Assembly (NCBI GenBank): GCA_035525055.1 | Contig: DATLEZ010000078.1 | Coordinates: 1-53,522, forward strand | Source of the DNA: DATEEG01 sp035525055 | GTDB taxonomy: Bacteria; Actinomycetota; Acidimicrobiia; Spongiisociales; ZC4RG35 | Length of the DNA: 53,522 nucleotides | Direction of reading: 5' to 3' | Shown here: piece by piece, positions 39,441 through 48,333 of the stretch | How the letters are laid out: each line of letters begins with the position of its first letter | Numbering within the stretch: the stretch's first letter is position 1 | The notes under the pieces: generated by a model | Seen by the model: the letters and a program-made list of their open reading frames with translations, nothing else | The model's database searches: none | Told to the model about the DNA's origin: nothing | Made by a program: the position numbers and the translations under genes

Positions 39441-42400
39441 CAGCTGCAGCCCAGGGAGTTGCCGCAGTTGAGGCACTTGTAGCAGGAGCCGTTTCTGATG
39501 GTGATGTGGCCGCAGGTGTCACACAACGGTGCGTCGCCCATCATTTCGCCTAGGGCTGATTGCATCGCCATCGTGCCTGCGTCCTTGGACTTCACCGCCG
39601 CCACCGCCATAGCGGACGCCCGCTTTTCCGCTGGTGCCACCGGCCTGGACTCGAGGAACTTCACTGCTGACGCTACTGCCGCGACATGCTGTTCGGCGAC
39701 GGCATCAGTTAGGTCCAGTTGGATACCGGCTTCGACGGCCAGGCCGCTGGCGGGCTCGGGGAGCTCGCCGTCACGGGACGGAGGAACCTGGGCGAGGTCG
39801 TCTCGCTTCAAGTACTCCACGGCCAGGGCGCGGAAGACGTAGTCGACGATGCTGTTGGCCATCTTGATGTTGGGATGACCCTCCACCAGACCACGTGGCT
39901 CGAAGGTCTGGAAGGTGAAGGTGTCGACGAACTCCTCCAGCGGCACACCGAATTGGAGGCCCTTGCTCACTGCTATCGCAAAGCAGGAGAGGATTCCGCG
40001 GAGGGTGGCGCCTTCCTTGGCCAGGTCGATGAAGACCTCGCCGAGGGTGCCGTCCTCGTACTCGCCGGTGCGGAGATAGACTTTGTGACCACCGATCTTG
40101 GCTTCCTGGGTGTATCCACCACGACGGGGCGGGAGCAGGAAGCGGGGCGGGTGCATCCCCTGGGCATAGGCCTGGGTCGGCGACATCCCCACCGGGATCT
40201 TGCCCCACAGGATCTGCTTGTCGATCTCGTGGGCCCTCGTCACCTCTTCGGGCTCGTCCGCCGCCTGGGCGTCGTCGGAGCTCGAAGACAATGGCTGGCT
40301 GGCCTTGGAACCGTCGCGGTAGAGAGCCATGCACTTGACCCCGAGTTCGAATGAGAGCATGTAGCTCTCCTCGATATCCTCGATAGTCGCCTCGTTGGGC
40401 ATATTTATCGTCTTCGAGGCCGCGCCACTCAACATCGGCTGGGTGGCGGCAAGCATCCTGATGTGGCCGGTGTGATGAATCAACCGCTGGCCGTTGCGGC
40501 CGTTGCGATTGGCGGTGTCGAACACCGCCAGGTGGTCGTCCTTGAGATGAGGTGCACCTTCGATCGTCTGTTGTCCGCACACCCACTCGGTGGCTTCCCA
40601 GATCTCGCGCCCGGTGAATCCGAGAGCTCGCAGCAGGTCGAACTCGAAAGTGGCGTACTCATCGACTTCGAATCCGAGGCGCTGCATCGTCGCCTCGCCG
40701 AGCACAAACGGGTTGAAAGCATGCCTGAGTTCGAAGACCGCCGGCAGGGTGGCTTCGATCCTGGCCATGTCTTCGTCGGTGAACCCCTTCTCCATCAGCG
40801 ACTCACGGTTGATGTTGGGAGCGCCGACCAGCGAACTGGTCCCGACGATGAAACGGATGATGTCTTCGATCTGGCCATCGGTGTACCCGAGGTTCTCAAG
40901 GGCAGGGGTCACCGACTGGTTGACGATCTTGAAATAACCGCCGCCGGCCAGCTTCTTGAACTTCACCAGCGAAAAGTCGGGCTCGACACCGGTGGTGTCG
41001 CAATCCATCTGCAAGCCAATGGTGTTGTGAGACACGAACCCGTTCGCGACATAAGTGACGTTCTCTGGGACCGAAAGGTCATAGGTGAACTGCTCCTCGC
41101 CGAGTTCGGCCGAGACAACCCGGTCGCTAAAAGTAGAGTCAGTGAGAGGTTCGCCTGACACAAACCGCTCCCAGTCGTCCGTGGGCATATACACCTCCCA
41201 CAACGAGTAGCTGTCCTCCCCCAAGCGGGGGTTCGGAGTGTCACGCTCACTACGGGGTTGGAAGATCCTTGACGTGTAACCCAGAGCCAAGAGAAGGGTC
41301 TGAATCTCACGCGCAAACGAACTGTCTTCCACGTATATGTGACCTTGCTCCATGAATGAACTCAGATAGGCCTCATAGATTGATCGGCTGTTCGTCCCTA
41401 GGACTGCGTCTGACAGGCCTCGTCGTCCAGAGTTGCCAGTATCCGACAGCAGACGAGAAAGTGACGGGTTCTCGAATATCAAACAGGAGGTATCAGATTC
41501 TGACGTCGAGTCCAAGGACATCAGGCGTTTCACGAGGAGTTCGATCTGTGCCCTCGCCTCCAGGCGACGATGAGGGATCTCGAACACGACACGAGACTCA
41601 AACTCGGCAAGCCCAAACTGCGAGTAGTAGCCGAAGAGTTCTGCCCAATCAGAGTTCAGCTGTCCAAATTCCTTGCCCAAATCCACCTCGTGCGGGTTGC
41701 CCACCAGCTGGTTCATTTGCATTTGGACGACGTCGCTTCTCGCGATCTCCGCAAGGCGCTTCCAGACCCAGCTGCCGTCGGCCTGCACGACCTTGATCCG
41801 GTGAGTCGGTGTTCCCTGAATGCGGTAACCGCGGGCCGTGTCGACGGTGACGACCGGTTCCACTCCGTTCACGTAGAACTGGCTCGCCGTTTTGGCGCCT
41901 TCGTCCGTGCCGACCTTGATTCCAAGGTCTTGCCACTGCGATCCGCGAGGATCTCCCAGGGTTCCAAGTCGAACGAGTCCACGCTCGGTCGGAACCAAAG
42001 ATCCGCCGACCAGGCAGCCGGTTGGAGCAATCACCGTGACCTGGGCGTTGCGAAAACCGTGGCGCTCCCCCATGTCGAGAGCCAGATCCCAGCTCTGCCT
42101 CGCAGCGGTGAGAAGGTTGGACGGGGTGAGGTCGGGGTTGATCCCCATCACGAAGTGCGAGAGGCCCTCGTACTCGTTCTGATGGGTGTTGTAAGCAGCG
42201 CGGCGGTGGTTGCGGATTACCCGCAGCATCGCCTCGCGGTTTTCAGCGAACCGAGGGAAGGGACCGACCGCTCCGGAGAGTTCAGCCGATGTGGCATATG
42301 AGTAGCCGGTGAGGATGGCGGTGATGGCACCGGAGACGGCCCGACCAGCGTCGGAGTCGTATGGCAGACCCATCCGCATGAGCAGTGTGCCAAGGTTGGC

Positions 42401-45394
42401 GTAACCAAGTCCGAGGGTGCGGTAGTCGTAGGAGCCCTGCGCGATCTCTCTCGACGGGAAGTGGGCCATCGCCACCGAGATCTCGAGTGTGATGGTCCAG
42501 AGACGGATGGCGTGCTCGTAGCCCTGGGTGTCGAACACGTTGGTGTCGTCGTCGAAAAACTTGACGAGATTGATCGAGGCCAGGTTGCAGGCGGTGTTGT
42601 CCAGAAAAACGTACTCGGCGCAGTTACTTACAATTATTCCCAGGGCGAGGTATGAGTGGTTCTTCGGCTCGGTCAGGTTGTACGTCGTCTCCCAACCGTC
42701 CTCGGTCCTGGCCCGCAGCTTGACCCAATGACGGGTTGCGTATCTGGTCGTCTCGAACAAGACCTGTTCAAGAATGTCGTTCTTGTTCGACAACCAGAAC
42801 CCGATCGACTTCCAAAACCTTTCAAGATCCGAACCCATGATCCGCAGGTCTGAGAACGCGCCACCGCGGTACTCACGCTGTTCACCGTTCTTGGTCGTAT
42901 ACGTGAACACACTCTTGCTCGAGGCTCGAAGGTTGTAGATAGAGCCATGGATTCCAAACGTATCTAGCAACTGCTGGACACCCTGGAGAAGCTCGACAGA
43001 CTTGCTGCCGAGTCCGACATAGCGAGTCGTATCGCCGTAGCGAACACAACCGTCCGCGTCATAAAGGCCCTTGAGAAATGCCGCCACGATCTGCTTTGGT
43101 GCTTCGAAGATCGACCACGGAACTTTCTTGTCTCCTGCCAGGCCGGTACTGACGCCGAGCGCTTCGAGAAATCGCATAAAGGAAAGCCGGGCCAACCTCA
43201 ACTGATAGGTCCCATTGCCCATCTTGGTCGGCTTGGGTGCGATGCCACCATTGATCTGTGTCAGCAGGTCAAGGTGTTGGAACATCACTGTCTGCTGCTC
43301 TTCCTTGCTCCCGTAGACCGTGACCGCGGTCTCACTCGTCAGGCTGCCGTCTCCGATCAGCCAGCCGAGGTAGTGAGCGAAGTCCTCGGTCCACTTCTCA
43401 GGAAGTTGGACGGGGTTCTTACGCGACGACTTCCGTGCCAGGTACGAGGTGACTTCGGTTGATACCGGGATCGACATGGAGGCCATTCCAAAGTCGATCT
43501 CTTGATCGAGGAGGCGCACATGATCCGTCTCGGTCAGTTCATCGGCCCGGACCCAGCCCCGGTTGGCCGTCCAGAGACGATGGTTGGGGGTGAGGCGCAG
43601 TACCCGGCCGTCGGAGAATTCGAGACGGAGGATCTGGTTCTTGCCGGTGATCATCACCTGGGTCGCGGTGGTCAGACTGATCGTCTCAGCAGGCTGCTCA
43701 CCGGTGGCGTCGTGTGTATAGACCTGGAAACTCTCGCCCTCGGTGACGCGGTTGACCATGTCCTTGAACTGGATCAGGCCCTTGTCGGTGGCGATTCGAG
43801 TATCGCCCGTGAAGCAGGGGTTAGTCGCGCGGATCTTTCCGCCCGCCGGGGAGGTGTGCCACTCGTTGATGATCGTGTCGAACTGGACGCCGGGGTCGGC
43901 GCAGGCCCAGGCGGCCTCGGCCACTTTTCGCCAGAGATCGCGGGCCTTGATGGTCTTGCGGACCTTGCCACTTGTGCGCTCGCGCAGTTGCCAGTCGTCG
44001 TCGTTGCGGACGGCTTCGATGAATTCGTTTGGAACCCGCACTGAGTTGTTGGAGTTCTGCCCGGAGACGGTGGCGTAAGCCTCGCCGTTGAAGTCGGCGG
44101 CATACCCACCATGGTTGATGAGGATGCGGGCCTTCTCTTCCTCGTGCATCTTCCAGTCGATGAACTCTTCAATGTCGGGATGGTCGAGGTCGAGGATGAC
44201 CATCTTGGCGGCGCGACGAGTCGTCCCTCCACTCTTGATGGCGCCGGCGGCGCGGTCGCCGATGCGAAGGAAGCCCATCACGCCCGAGGACTTGCCTCCA
44301 CCGGAGAGGGTCTCGTTCTCGGCTCTGATCTGAGAGAAGTTGGACCCGGTGCCGGAACCCATCTTGAAGAGGCGGGCTTCCCGGACCCAGAGGTCCATGA
44401 TCCCGCCGGGGTTAACGAGGTCGTCGTTGACACCATTGATGAAGCAGTTGTGAACTACAACGCCGTTGGCGACGTAGGACTGGTCCTCTTCGACCTGGAA
44501 GTTGTAAACGGTACCTACGAACGGCATCGCCCCGATCGAAACGATCTCTCTCATCGAACCGTCACCGATCACTACGAAGTCGCCATCGGCAACGTTGGAA
44601 GCGTCTTTCCAGACATCTCCGTCCTCGCGACGGACGCGGATTGGATGATTCGAAGTAGCCACAAGTGTGCCGATCTCAGAAACCAAAGTGATAAGTGACT
44701 CATCGACCTCACGCCGCATCACATCGACGACCGGGCGAATACGTGACTCGTGAGTTACGACGAAATCGCCCACAACAATGTCTTCGATCTTCTTGTCGCC
44801 GTCCCTTGTCATGATCAAGGTTCCGGCCGGAAAGCACGCGTGGGGGGCAGGGTGGGTGTAGGAGTCGGGAGACTCGGTCATTTCGCCGGTCTCGGGGTCG
44901 ACGTACCAAAAGCCCTGGGGAGTGCCAGTAATGCCATAGGCATGAGCAAGGCCGGTGTTGAACCATTGCGGAGAGTTGGGAGAGGCGATCTGGTTGGCGA
45001 GCATGTACTTCATCTCGTCTTCGTACGCCTGGGCGTCTCCGGACGAAGCGAAGTAACCGTGCTTCTCGCCCCAGTAGCGCCAGGTGGTGGCGAGGCGGTC
45101 GAAGACCTGGCGGCCCGAGGTCTCGGAGCCGAGGACCGGGTTGCCGTCGCCATCGAGGACGGGCTTGCCGTCGGCGTCGGTCTGGGGGACGCCGGCTTTG
45201 CGGAAATACTTGGAGACAACGATGTCGGTTGCGACCTGCGACCACGATGCCGGCACCTCGGCGTCGAGAACCTCGAAGACCACCGAACCATCGGGGTTGG
45301 TGATGCGGGAGTCCCGTCGGGCCCACTCGATGGTCGAATAGGGGTCGGCGCCTTCTGAGGTGTACCGACGAGGAATCCGTAGGCCTGTTGTCAT
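39440..45394 (-). CDS. nrdJ: Class II (B12-dependent) ribonucleotide reductase with three inteins
   Basis: The 1984-residue frame consists of an RNR of about 1125 residues plus three inteins (residues 187-316, 527-924 and 1127-1457). Extein landmarks are CFINGVNDDLVNP, NP-CAEYVFLDNTACNLAS with the active-site cysteines, APTG-TIGLQMDCDTTG, and a C-terminal zinc-ribbon-like end CDTCGH...CYKCLNCGNSLGCS. It reduces ribonucleotides to deoxyribonucleotides with adenosylcobalamin and needs no oxygen. The ATG at 45394 has AGAGGAGA upstream. Two NrdR boxes precede it. The TIR-like gene is coupled to its stop codon. Confidence 0.97.
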   Translation of the reverse strand: MTTGLRIPRRYTSEGADPYSTIEWARRDSRITNPDGSVVFEVLDAEVPASWSQVATDIVVSKYFRKAGVPQTDADGKPVLDGDGNPVLGSETSGRQVFDRLATTWRYWGEKHGYFASSGDAQAYEDEMKYMLANQIASPNSPQWFNTGLAHAYGITGTPQGFWYVDPETGEMTESPDSYTHPAPHACFPAGTLIMTRDGDKKIEDIVVGDFVVTHESRIRPVVDVMRREVDESLITLVSEIGTLVATSNHPIRVRREDGDVWKDASNVADGDFVVIGDGSMREIVSIGAMPFVGTVYNFQVEEDQSYVANGVVVHNCFINGVNDDLVNPGGIMDLWVREARLFKMGSGTGSNFSQIRAENETLSGGGKSSGVMGFLRIGDRAAGAIKSGGTTRRAAKMVILDLDHPDIEEFIDWKMHEEEKARILINHGGYAADFNGEAYATVSGQNSNNSVRVPNEFIEAVRNDDDWQLRERTSGKVRKTIKARDLWRKVAEAAWACADPGVQFDTIINEWHTSPAGGKIRATNPCFTGDTRIATDKGLIQFKDMVNRVTEGESFQVYTHDATGEQPAETISLTTATQVMITGKNQILRLEFSDGRVLRLTPNHRLWTANRGWVRADELTETDHVRLLDQEIDFGMASMSIPVSTEVTSYLARKSSRKNPVQLPEKWTEDFAHYLGWLIGDGSLTSETAVTVYGSKEEQQTVMFQHLDLLTQINGGIAPKPTKMGNGTYQLRLARLSFMRFLEALGVSTGLAGDKKVPWSIFEAPKQIVAAFLKGLYDADGCVRYGDTTRYVGLGSKSVELLQGVQQLLDTFGIHGSIYNLRASSKSVFTYTTKNGEQREYRGGAFSDLRIMGSDLERFWKSIGFWLSNKNDILEQVLFETTRYATRHWVKLRARTEDGWETTYNLTEPKNHSYLALGIIVSNCAEYVFLDNTACNLASINLVKFFDDDTNVFDTQGYEHAIRLWTITLEISVAMAHFPSREIAQGSYDYRTLGLGYANLGTLLMRMGLPYDSDAGRAVSGAITAILTGYSYATSAELSGAVGPFPRFAENREAMLRVIRNHRRAAYNTHQNEYEGLSHFVMGINPDLTPSNLLTAARQSWDLALDMGERHGFRNAQVTVIAPTGCLVGGSLVPTERGLVRLGTLGDPRGSQWQDLGIKVGTDEGAKTASQFYVNGVEPVVTVDTARGYRIQGTPTHRIKVVQADGSWVWKRLAEIARSDVVQMQMNQLVGNPHEVDLGKEFGQLNSDWAELFGYYSQFGLAEFESRVVFEIPHRRLEARAQIELLVKRLMSLDSTSESDTSCLIFENPSLSRLLSDTGNSGRRGLSDAVLGTNSRSIYEAYLSSFMEQGHIYVEDSSFAREIQTLLLALGYTSRIFQPRSERDTPNPRLGEDSYSLWEVYMPTDDWERFVSGEPLTDSTFSDRVVSAELGEEQFTYDLSVPENVTYVANGFVSHNTIGLQMDCDTTGVEPDFSLVKFKKLAGGGYFKIVNQSVTPALENLGYTDGQIEDIIRFIVGTSSLVGAPNINRESLMEKGFTDEDMARIEATLPAVFELRHAFNPFVLGEATMQRLGFEVDEYATFEFDLLRALGFTGREIWEATEWVCGQQTIEGAPHLKDDHLAVFDTANRNGRNGQRLIHHTGHIRMLAATQPMLSGAASKTINMPNEATIEDIEESYMLSFELGVKCMALYRDGSKASQPLSSSSDDAQAADEPEEVTRAHEIDKQILWGKIPVGMSPTQAYAQGMHPPRFLLPPRRGGYTQEAKIGGHKVYLRTGEYEDGTLGEVFIDLAKEGATLRGILSCFAIAVSKGLQFGVPLEEFVDTFTFQTFEPRGLVEGHPNIKMANSIVDYVFRALAVEYLKRDDLAQVPPSRDGELPEPASGLAVEAGIQLDLTDAVAEQHVAAVASAVKFLESRPVAPAEKRASAMAVAAVKSKDAGTMAMQSALGEMMGDAPLCDTCGHITIRNGSCYKCLNCGNSLGCS
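41024..42016 (-). mobile_element. NrdJ intein 3 (331 aa, endonuclease domain eroded)
   Basis: Residues 1127-1457 of the NrdJ frame. It starts with Cys (CLVGGSLVPTERGLVRLG), has block B TPTHRIKV, and ends NVTYVANGFVSHN before the extein Thr1458. It interrupts APTG/TIGLQMDCDTTG. The central 200 residues are in the size range of a homing endonuclease, but I see no LAGLIDADG-like motifs with the usual acidic residues (ELFGYYSQFGLAEFESR is the nearest), so it is probably splicing-competent but not mobile. Confidence 0.88.
42623..43816 (-). mobile_element. NrdJ intein 2 (398 aa, with LAGLIDADG endonuclease)
   Basis: Residues 527-924. It starts CFTGDTRIATDKGLIQF, has block B LTPNHRLWTANRGW, two LAGLIDADG-type motifs (YLGWLIGDGSL and FLKGLYDADGCV), and ends NHSYLALGIIVSN before extein Cys925. 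The penultimate residue is Ser in place of the common His. It splits NP/CAEYVFLDN at the catalytic cysteine. The intact endonuclease suggests recent or ongoing homing ability. Confidence 0.92.
44447..44836 (-). mobile_element. NrdJ intein 1 (130 aa mini-intein)
   Basis: Residues 187-316. It starts CFPAGTLIMTRDGDKKIEDI, has block B ATSNHPIRV and ends DQSYVANGVVVHN before extein Cys317 (CFINGVNDD). Only the Hint splicing domain is present; no endonuclease. It sits next to the other conserved cysteine of the RNR. Confidence 0.92.
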
Positions 45395-45684
45395 CTGTGT
45401 TCTCCTCTCCAGAGAATCCGGGGTCCCCTCTGCTTCTAGTGAGCGGATAAGGGGCCCAAACGTCCCGAGTCAACGTGCATTCCCACCAATGGACCACAAT
45501 ATGTTGTGGTTGCCTACCCCCTGACCACAACCTATTGGGGCGAATACACGACTGTAATTACAAGCTTGTCACTGGTCAAGGACCTTCTTAAATCGGTTTT
45601 CGCGACCTCTCCCGGGCGCGAAGAAACGCCTGAAATCAATGGGGAAGTGCCCGCCGGGGAAGCGGTTGACGAACAATCGGCAAC
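45395..45684. other. nrdJ upstream region
   Basis: About 290 bases between the nrdJ start and the end of the next gene, holding the NrdR boxes and the presumed promoter and leader. No coding frame here is supported; a 60-codon plus-strand frame at 45506 runs through the boxes and lacks any support. Confidence 0.6.
45493..45540 (-). promoter_or_regulatory. Pair of NrdR boxes
   Basis: Box 1 is ACCACAATATGTTGTGGT (45493-45510) and box 2 is CCACAACCTATTGGGG (45525-45540). Both fit the ACACwATATwTwGTGT-like palindrome of NrdR, and their centres are 31 bases apart, three helical turns, the usual spacing of paired NrdR sites. The NrdR repressor would bind here when dATP is high. No nrdR gene is in the window. 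Confidence 0.8.
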
Positions 45685-46386
45685 CTAGTGCTTCCACCCT
45701 CCAGCGCGAAAATTGCCTTCGAAAGAACTTTTCGCGGTCGGAATTATCGACACCATCCAGCGCTCGATCCGCGCCGCGGTTTGTCGGTCGGCCTTGATCA
45801 ATGAGGCGTTGCGAGGTGGCAGGCTCAGCATCCTCCAGAGCATGGCCAGCCCGAACCCAACCTTGTGACCCACGAGGTGGTCCATCGAGACCCGGTCGAT
45901 CCACATCGAGAAGGGGGCTACCCGTTCGGGTCGCAACGGATCGGGTTGCAGGCCGTGGCCGGCCAATACCGCCAGAGCTGCCTCATGGGCGCCCAGCAGC
46001 TCAGCTACTCCCCCGGTCACTACCCGTTGGCGCAACTCCAGGGCCGGAACGGGAGTAGCGGCATGGCTGATCGAAACCATCACCCTCTCGCCAAACGCGG
46101 ACGCGACGCAACGGACCTGATCGGTGGCGACCGCGTAGGTTCGCCGGTCGGCTGAGAGGATATAGCTGAAGATCGTGTCGTGAGCACCGGTGGCGACATC
46201 GGAGGAACCGACCAGCGAGAAACCCCGTCGCAGGTAGTCGTCGACGTCCTGCCGGGCTCCGGGCGCTACCGCCAGATCCGATCTCAACGAGATCCGGATG
46301 TCGACTATCCATCGAGTTAGGACGACCCAGAACCCCCACGCCACCATCGCCAGAGGAAGCACCGTCCACCACGAGGTCATCCTCAT
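45685..46386 (-). CDS. Membrane-anchored protein of unknown function
   Basis: 233 aa. One N-terminal hydrophobic segment (WWTVLPLAMVAWGFWVVLTRW) is followed by a soluble domain with VAPGARQDVDDYLRRGFSLVGSSDVATGAHDTIFSY, and a basic, Trp-ending C-terminus. No family recognised. An ATG two codons downstream (46380) is an equal alternative start. Divergent from the cyclase gene at 46466. Confidence 0.68.
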   Translation of the reverse strand: MRMTSWWTVLPLAMVAWGFWVVLTRWIVDIRISLRSDLAVAPGARQDVDDYLRRGFSLVGSSDVATGAHDTIFSYILSADRRTYAVATDQVRCVASAFGERVMVSISHAATPVPALELRQRVVTGGVAELLGAHEAALAVLAGHGLQPDPLRPERVAPFSMWIDRVSMDHLVGHKVGFGLAMLWRMLSLPPRNASLIKADRQTAARIERWMVSIIPTAKSSFEGNFRAGGWKH

Positions 46387-46465
46387 CTATCGCAATGACA
46401 GGACTGGTACTTGAGAGGTCCACCCCTGGCCCAGCGACGGGTACCAGCGTTAGCCTGCCAGCACC

Positions 46466-48328
46466 GTGACTTCCGGACAATCGGCACCAAGGGTCGAACG
46501 CAGGCTTGCCGCCATTCTGGCGGCCGATGTCGTCGGGTCCAGCCGATTGATGGAGACCGACGAGGAGGGCACCATCGGGCGGCTCGGTGCCTACCGCACC
46601 GTCGTCGACGGCCTAGTGAAGGATCACCACGGGCGGGTCTTCGGAGGGGCCGGCGACAGCGTCGTCGCCGAGTTCGCGAGTCCGGTGGAGGCGGTCCGTT
46701 GCGCCATCGACATCCAGCAGGAGATCGAGCGTCGCAACGCCGGGGTTCGGCCCGATCGGCAGATGCGTTTTCGGATCGGCATCAATCTCGGCGACGTCAT
46801 CGTCGAGGACGACAACCTCCTCGGTGACGGGATCAACGTGGCTGCCCGTCTGGAAGCCCTGGCCGGCGAGGGGGGCCTGTGTGTTTCGCAGTCGATCTAC
46901 GAGCAGATTCGAGGCAAGATCGAGATTCCGTTCGAAGACTCCGGTGACCATCAGGTGAAGAACATCGCCCGGAACATCCGGGTTTGGAGTTGGGCACCGG
47001 GCGGCCGCAGCTCCGCCATCACCGCGCCACGCCCGCGCCCCGACGCTCCGTCGGTGGCAGTACTGCCGTTCGTCAACATGAGCGGCGATTCCGAGCAGGA
47101 GTACTTCAGCGACGGCATCACCGAGGACATCATCACCGACCTCTCCAAGATCTCGGGACTGTTTGTTCCTTCCAGAAACTCTTCGTTCACCTACAAAGGC
47201 ACTCCGGTGAAGGTGGAAACGGTGGCCCGAGAACTTGGTGTGCGCCACGTTCTCGAGGGCAGCGTTCGCAAGTCCGGGACCCGGGTCCGGATCACGGCCC
47301 AGCTCATCGACAACACCACCGGCGGGCACCTCTGGGCGGAGCGATATGACCGCGACCTCACCGACGTCTTCGCCGTACAGGACGAGATCACTCACAGAAT
47401 CGTCGAGTCGCTGCGCGTGTCTCTACTGCCGATGGAGAGAGAAGCAATCGAGAAGGTTCCGACCGAGAACGTCGAGGCCTATAACTTCTATCTCCTAGGG
47501 CGTCAGTTCTTCCGTCGTCACTCAGGCTCCAGCTACGAAGTCGCCAAACGAATGTTCGAGAGGGCTATCGAACTCGACCCGAACTACGCTCGGGCCTGGG
47601 CGGGAGTGGCCGACTGTGAATCCTTCCTCTTCAACTTCTACCTGAAATCCCCGGTCGAAAGGATTCTCGAAGCCAGCGCCAAAGCGATCGAGCTTGATCC
47701 GGATCTGGCGGAGGGCCACGCTTCGCGGGGGGCGGCTCTCTCGATCGTCGACCGTCTAGAGGAATCCGAGGCCGAGTTCCAGACGGCCTTCCGCCTTGAA
47801 CCCAACCTCTACGAGGCACACTATTTCTACTCGCGGGCCTGCTTCGCCCAGGGTCGGATGAACGAGGCCGCCGCGTCCTTTCAACGGGCATCGGAGATCA
47901 GGCCGGACGATTTCGAATCCCCGGTATTTCTGATGCAGTCTTATCGCGTTCTCGGGCGCTCAGAGGATGCGGAGGCGGCAGGACTACTCGCTTTCGAGCG
48001 GATCGAGGCTGAAATCAAACTGCGTCCGGAGAACGTTCGGGCGATCTATCTCGGCGCCAGCTATTTTGCCTCGACTGGTCAGACCAGCCGGGCCCGGGAG
48101 TGGATCTCACGGGCACTATTGATGGAACCCGATGACGTCCGTACCCGGTACAACGCAGCCTGCGTCTATGCCCAGCTCGGAGAACCGAACCTGGCCATCG
48201 ACCTCCTGGGGAAGGCGCTCCCCATTGGTCACACCGAGATCCGAAACTGGGTACAACATGACACCGATCTCGACTCCCTTCGATCGCATCCGCGTTTCAT
48301 AGCGCTGCTCGAGTCAACCGCCGGCTGA
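46466..48328 (+). CDS. Class III nucleotidyl cyclase with TolB-like and TPR domains
   Basis: 620 aa. Residues 12-175 form the cyclase domain: ILAADVVGSSRLM with the metal Asp, GAGDSVVAEFASP, and LLGDGINVAARLEALA holding the Asn/Arg pair. Residues 193-330 resemble the TolB-like region PSVAVLPFVNMSGDSEQEYFSDGITEDI typical of bacterial cyclases. Residues 350-600 are TPR repeats (ERAIELDPNYARAWAGVADCE, then AIELDPDLAEGHASRG). The likely output is cAMP, with the TPRs as sensor or scaffold. A GTG starts the frame. The SMP-30 gene follows 5 bases later. Confidence 0.92.
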   Translation: MTSGQSAPRVERRLAAILAADVVGSSRLMETDEEGTIGRLGAYRTVVDGLVKDHHGRVFGGAGDSVVAEFASPVEAVRCAIDIQQEIERRNAGVRPDRQMRFRIGINLGDVIVEDDNLLGDGINVAARLEALAGEGGLCVSQSIYEQIRGKIEIPFEDSGDHQVKNIARNIRVWSWAPGGRSSAITAPRPRPDAPSVAVLPFVNMSGDSEQEYFSDGITEDIITDLSKISGLFVPSRNSSFTYKGTPVKVETVARELGVRHVLEGSVRKSGTRVRITAQLIDNTTGGHLWAERYDRDLTDVFAVQDEITHRIVESLRVSLLPMEREAIEKVPTENVEAYNFYLLGRQFFRRHSGSSYEVAKRMFERAIELDPNYARAWAGVADCESFLFNFYLKSPVERILEASAKAIELDPDLAEGHASRGAALSIVDRLEESEAEFQTAFRLEPNLYEAHYFYSRACFAQGRMNEAAASFQRASEIRPDDFESPVFLMQSYRVLGRSEDAEAAGLLAFERIEAEIKLRPENVRAIYLGASYFASTGQTSRAREWISRALLMEPDDVRTRYNAACVYAQLGEPNLAIDLLGKALPIGHTEIRNWVQHDTDLDSLRSHPRFIALLESTAG

Positions 48329-48333
48329 GCACG

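Noticed and set aside
39441..39476. Twelve-codon upstream extension of the TIR-like gene
   Set aside because: It lies inside the nrdJ zinc-ribbon end; the ATG at 39440 is better placed and coupled to the nrdJ stop.
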